From assembly GCA_030432595.1 (NCBI GenBank), contig JAUIGU010000005.1, forward strand, positions 62,001-126,000: a stretch of DNA of 64,000 bases, in the 5' to 3' direction. Origin of the DNA: Phycisphaerae bacterium. Lineage in GTDB: Bacteria; Planctomycetota; Phycisphaerae; Phycisphaerales; Phycisphaeraceae. How positions within the stretch are numbered: the stretch's first letter is position 1; each line of letters begins with the position of its first letter. The translations under genes and the position numbers were made by a program. Shown piece after piece: positions 62,437 to 64,000 of the stretch. Under the pieces are notes generated by a model, which was given only the letters and a program-made list of their open reading frames with translations, searched no databases and was not told where the DNA came from.

Positions 62437-62468
62437 TAAAGCCCGGGGATGGCCATCCCCGGGCTTTA
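62437..62468. repeat. Palindrome, family B, copy 2
   Basis: TAAAGCCCGGGGATGG is followed directly by its exact inverse complement CCATCCCCGGGCTTTA: 16-base arms and no loop. It lies between the groEL stop and the dnaJ start. No T-run follows on either strand, so it is not a standard terminator. Same type as 28595-28626. Confidence 0.85.
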
Positions 62469-62499
62469 GGGTCGGTTCACATTTCGGCGAGCAGGTTGA

Positions 62500-64000
62500 T
62501 CACGCCACCGCGGCGTTGACCGGCTCTTCGTCGTCCTTGAGGTCGGCGACGAGCACGTTAGTGGTCAACATGAGTCCCGCGACGCTGGCGGCGTTGAGCA
62601 GGGCGGTGCGGCTGACCAGCGCCGGGTCGAGGATGCCGGCCTTGACCATGTCGACGTACTCGCCGGTGGCGGCGTCGTAGCCGTGGTTGCCCTTCTTGTT
62701 TTTGACTTCATCGACGACGACGTAGCCGTCTTCGCCGGCGTTGTCCACGATCTGCCGCAGGGGCAGCTCGAGCGCGGAGGCGACGATGTCGAAGCCGAGT
62801 TTGTCGTCGCCCTTGGCCTTGGCGCGGCCGGCCTCGACGGCCTCAATGGCGCGGATGAAGCTCACGCCGCCGCCGGGCACGTAGCCCTCGGCCGCCGCGG
62901 CCTTGGTGGCGTGGAGCGCGTCATCGACGCGGTCCTTGGCTTCCTTCATCGCGGTCTCGGTCGCGCCGCCGACGTTGATGATGGCGACGCCGCCGGTCAG
63001 CTTGGCCAGGCGTTCCTGGAGCTTCTCGCGGTCGTAGTCGGAGGTCGTGGTCTCGATCTGCTTGCGGATCTGGTCGCAGCGGGCTTCGACGTCCTTCTTC
63101 TTGCCGGCGCCTTGGATGACGGTGGTCGCGTCCTTGCCGACGGTGATCTTCTTGGCGGTACCGAGCTGGTCGAGCTCGAGCGCTTCGAGCTGGAGCCCGA
63201 GGTCTTCGCTGATGAAGGTGCCGCCGGTGAGCGTGGCGATGTCACCGAGCAGGGCCTTGCGGCGGTCGCCGAAGCCGGGGGCCTTGACGGCCGCGACCTT
63301 GAGCACCCCGCGGAGCCGGTTCACGACGAGCGCGGCGAGCGCTTCGTTCTCGACGTCCTCGGCGATGATCAGCAGCTGTTTGTTCGCCATCGCCACCTTG
63401 TTGAGTAGCGGCAGCAGGTCGGGCAGGTTGCTGATCTTCTTTTCGTGGATGAGGATCACCGCGTCCTCGAGCACGCACTCCATCGTGTCGGGGTCGGTGA
63501 TGAAGTACGGCGAGAGGTAGCCCTTGTCGAACTGCATGCCCTCGACGTAGCTGAGTTCGGTCTGGGCGGTCTTGCCCTCTTCGATCTCGACAACGCCGTC
63601 TGCCCCGACCTTGTCGATGGCCTCGGCGATGAGCGAGCCGATGGTCGTGTCGTGGTTGGCCGAGACGGTCGCGACCTTGCGGAGGTCATCGACGCCCTTG
63701 CACTTGGTCGCGGCGGCCTTGATGGCGTCGGACGCAGCTTCGGCGGCGGCGTTGATGCCGCGCTGCAGGGCGACGGTGTTCGCACCGGCGGCGACGTGGC
63801 GGAGGCCCTCGTTGTAGATCGCCTCGGCGAGGACGACGCTGGTCGTGGTGCCGTCGCCGGCCTTGTCGCCGGTCTTCTTGGCGACCTCGACGACCATTTT
63901 CGCGCCCATGTTTTCGAAGGGCGTGTCGAGCTCGACTTCCTTGGCGACGCTGACGCCGTCCTTGGTGACGGCCGGGCCGCCGAAGGACTTCTGCATCACG
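62500..64000 (-). CDS. groEL: Chaperonin GroEL (5' end outside window)
   Basis: The 500 visible residues cover GroEL from about residue 38 to the end. Recognisable are [20 protein letters not shown], the ATP-site [26 protein letters not shown] and [24 protein letters not shown]. GroEL forms the double ring that folds proteins with GroES. The C terminus ends EEPVNAAVA and lacks the flexible GGM repeats of E. coli GroEL. Its start and any groES lie beyond base 64000. Downstream on the same strand are dnaJ, grpE and fmdB, so heat-shock genes are grouped here. Confidence 0.95.
   Translation of the reverse strand, partial: VMQKSFGGPAVTKDGVSVAKEVELDTPFENMGAKMVVEVAKKTGDKAGDGTTTSVVLAEAIYNEGLRHVAAGANTVALQRGINAAAEAASDAIKAAATKCKGVDDLRKVATVSANHDTTIGSLIAEAIDKVGADGVVEIEEGKTAQTELSYVEGMQFDKGYLSPYFITDPDTMECVLEDAVILIHEKKISNLPDLLPLLNKVAMANKQLLIIAEDVENEALAALVVNRLRGVLKVAAVKAPGFGDRRKALLGDIATLTGGTFISEDLGLQLEALELDQLGTAKKITVGKDATTVIQGAGKKKDVEARCDQIRKQIETTTSDYDREKLQERLAKLTGGVAIINVGGATETAMKEAKDRVDDALHATKAAAAEGYVPGGGVSFIRAIEAVEAGRAKAKGDDKLGFDIVASALELPLRQIVDNAGEDGYVVVDEVKNKKGNHGYDAATGEYVDMVKAGILDPALVSRTALLNAASVAGLMLTTNVLVADLKDDEEPVNAAVA

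Overview
The window looks like chromosomal DNA of a GC-rich planctomycete, most likely from the Phycisphaerae. This is inferred from gene content, not from a database match. Pointers are five secreted proteins with PEP-CTERM sorting tails, two of them with dockerin-like repeats; an alternative complex III (ActABCDEF) in place of a bc1 complex; an OprP/O-like porin beside phoB-phoR-phoU; osmoregulated periplasmic glucan genes; and an arsenosugar-type arsM/arsS pair. Coding density is high, many genes overlap by 4 bases (ATGA), and no rRNA, tRNA, CRISPR array or intact transposon was seen.

Layout. 0-3 kb: two PEP-CTERM proteins (the first cut by the window edge), an integrase-domain transposase remnant and an ankyrin gene. 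3-6.5 kb: argG, a short-chain dehydrogenase, pyrE and then a 750-base gene-free stretch full of hairpins. 6.5-12.5 kb: a PEGA lipoprotein, a DUF971 protein, and a phosphate block (porin, phoB, phoR, phoU, sixA). 12.5-17.3 kb: a GTPase/membrane-protein pair (DUF3482/DUF2868), a secreted M14 carboxypeptidase-like protein and a 34-residue basic protein. 17.5-25.5 kb: arsM and arsS split by an unknown gene, a methylthioribose-kinase-like enzyme, a DUF1338 (HglS/YdcJ-like) dioxygenase, a SMI1/KNR4 protein, a phosphofructokinase and a pyroglutamyl peptidase. 25.6-35.2 kb, minus strand: the whole alternative complex III operon, order ActA-B-C-D-E-F plus a small membrane protein. 35.4-43.5 kb: a membrane protein, PtsN-like EIIA, RecQ, a lipoprotein, an unknown gene, a bacterial voltage-gated cation channel, a second gene-free hairpin-rich stretch, a PEP-CTERM/dockerin-like protein, panB and a small membrane protein. 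43.5-52.6 kb: a heterodimeric ABC exporter, a LOG-family hydrolase, serC, a PAS/GAF sensor with a degenerate GGDEF domain, and a coiled-coil protein. 52.7-60 kb: a large PEP-CTERM metalloprotease, then mdoG-unknown-mdoH. 60-64 kb: fmdB-grpE-dnaJ and groEL (cut by the window edge).

How the parts connect. The phosphate block combines outer-membrane uptake (porin), sensing (PhoR), transcription control (PhoB) and signalling (PhoU); no pst transporter is in view. Complex III moves electrons from quinol to cytochrome c or an oxidase; the terminal oxidase is not in the window. The PEP-CTERM proteins need an exosortase that must lie elsewhere.

The least explained signal is non-coding. A repeat of about 420 bases occurs at 5891-6310 and 40600-41018, by eye about 94% identical over its core, and carries paired hairpins in which one stem has changed by compensating substitutions. 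Around it and across the window are many palindromes arranged as head-to-head doublets, with conserved flanks and loops but variable, base-paired stems. This resembles REP/REPIN elements or a structured RNA family.
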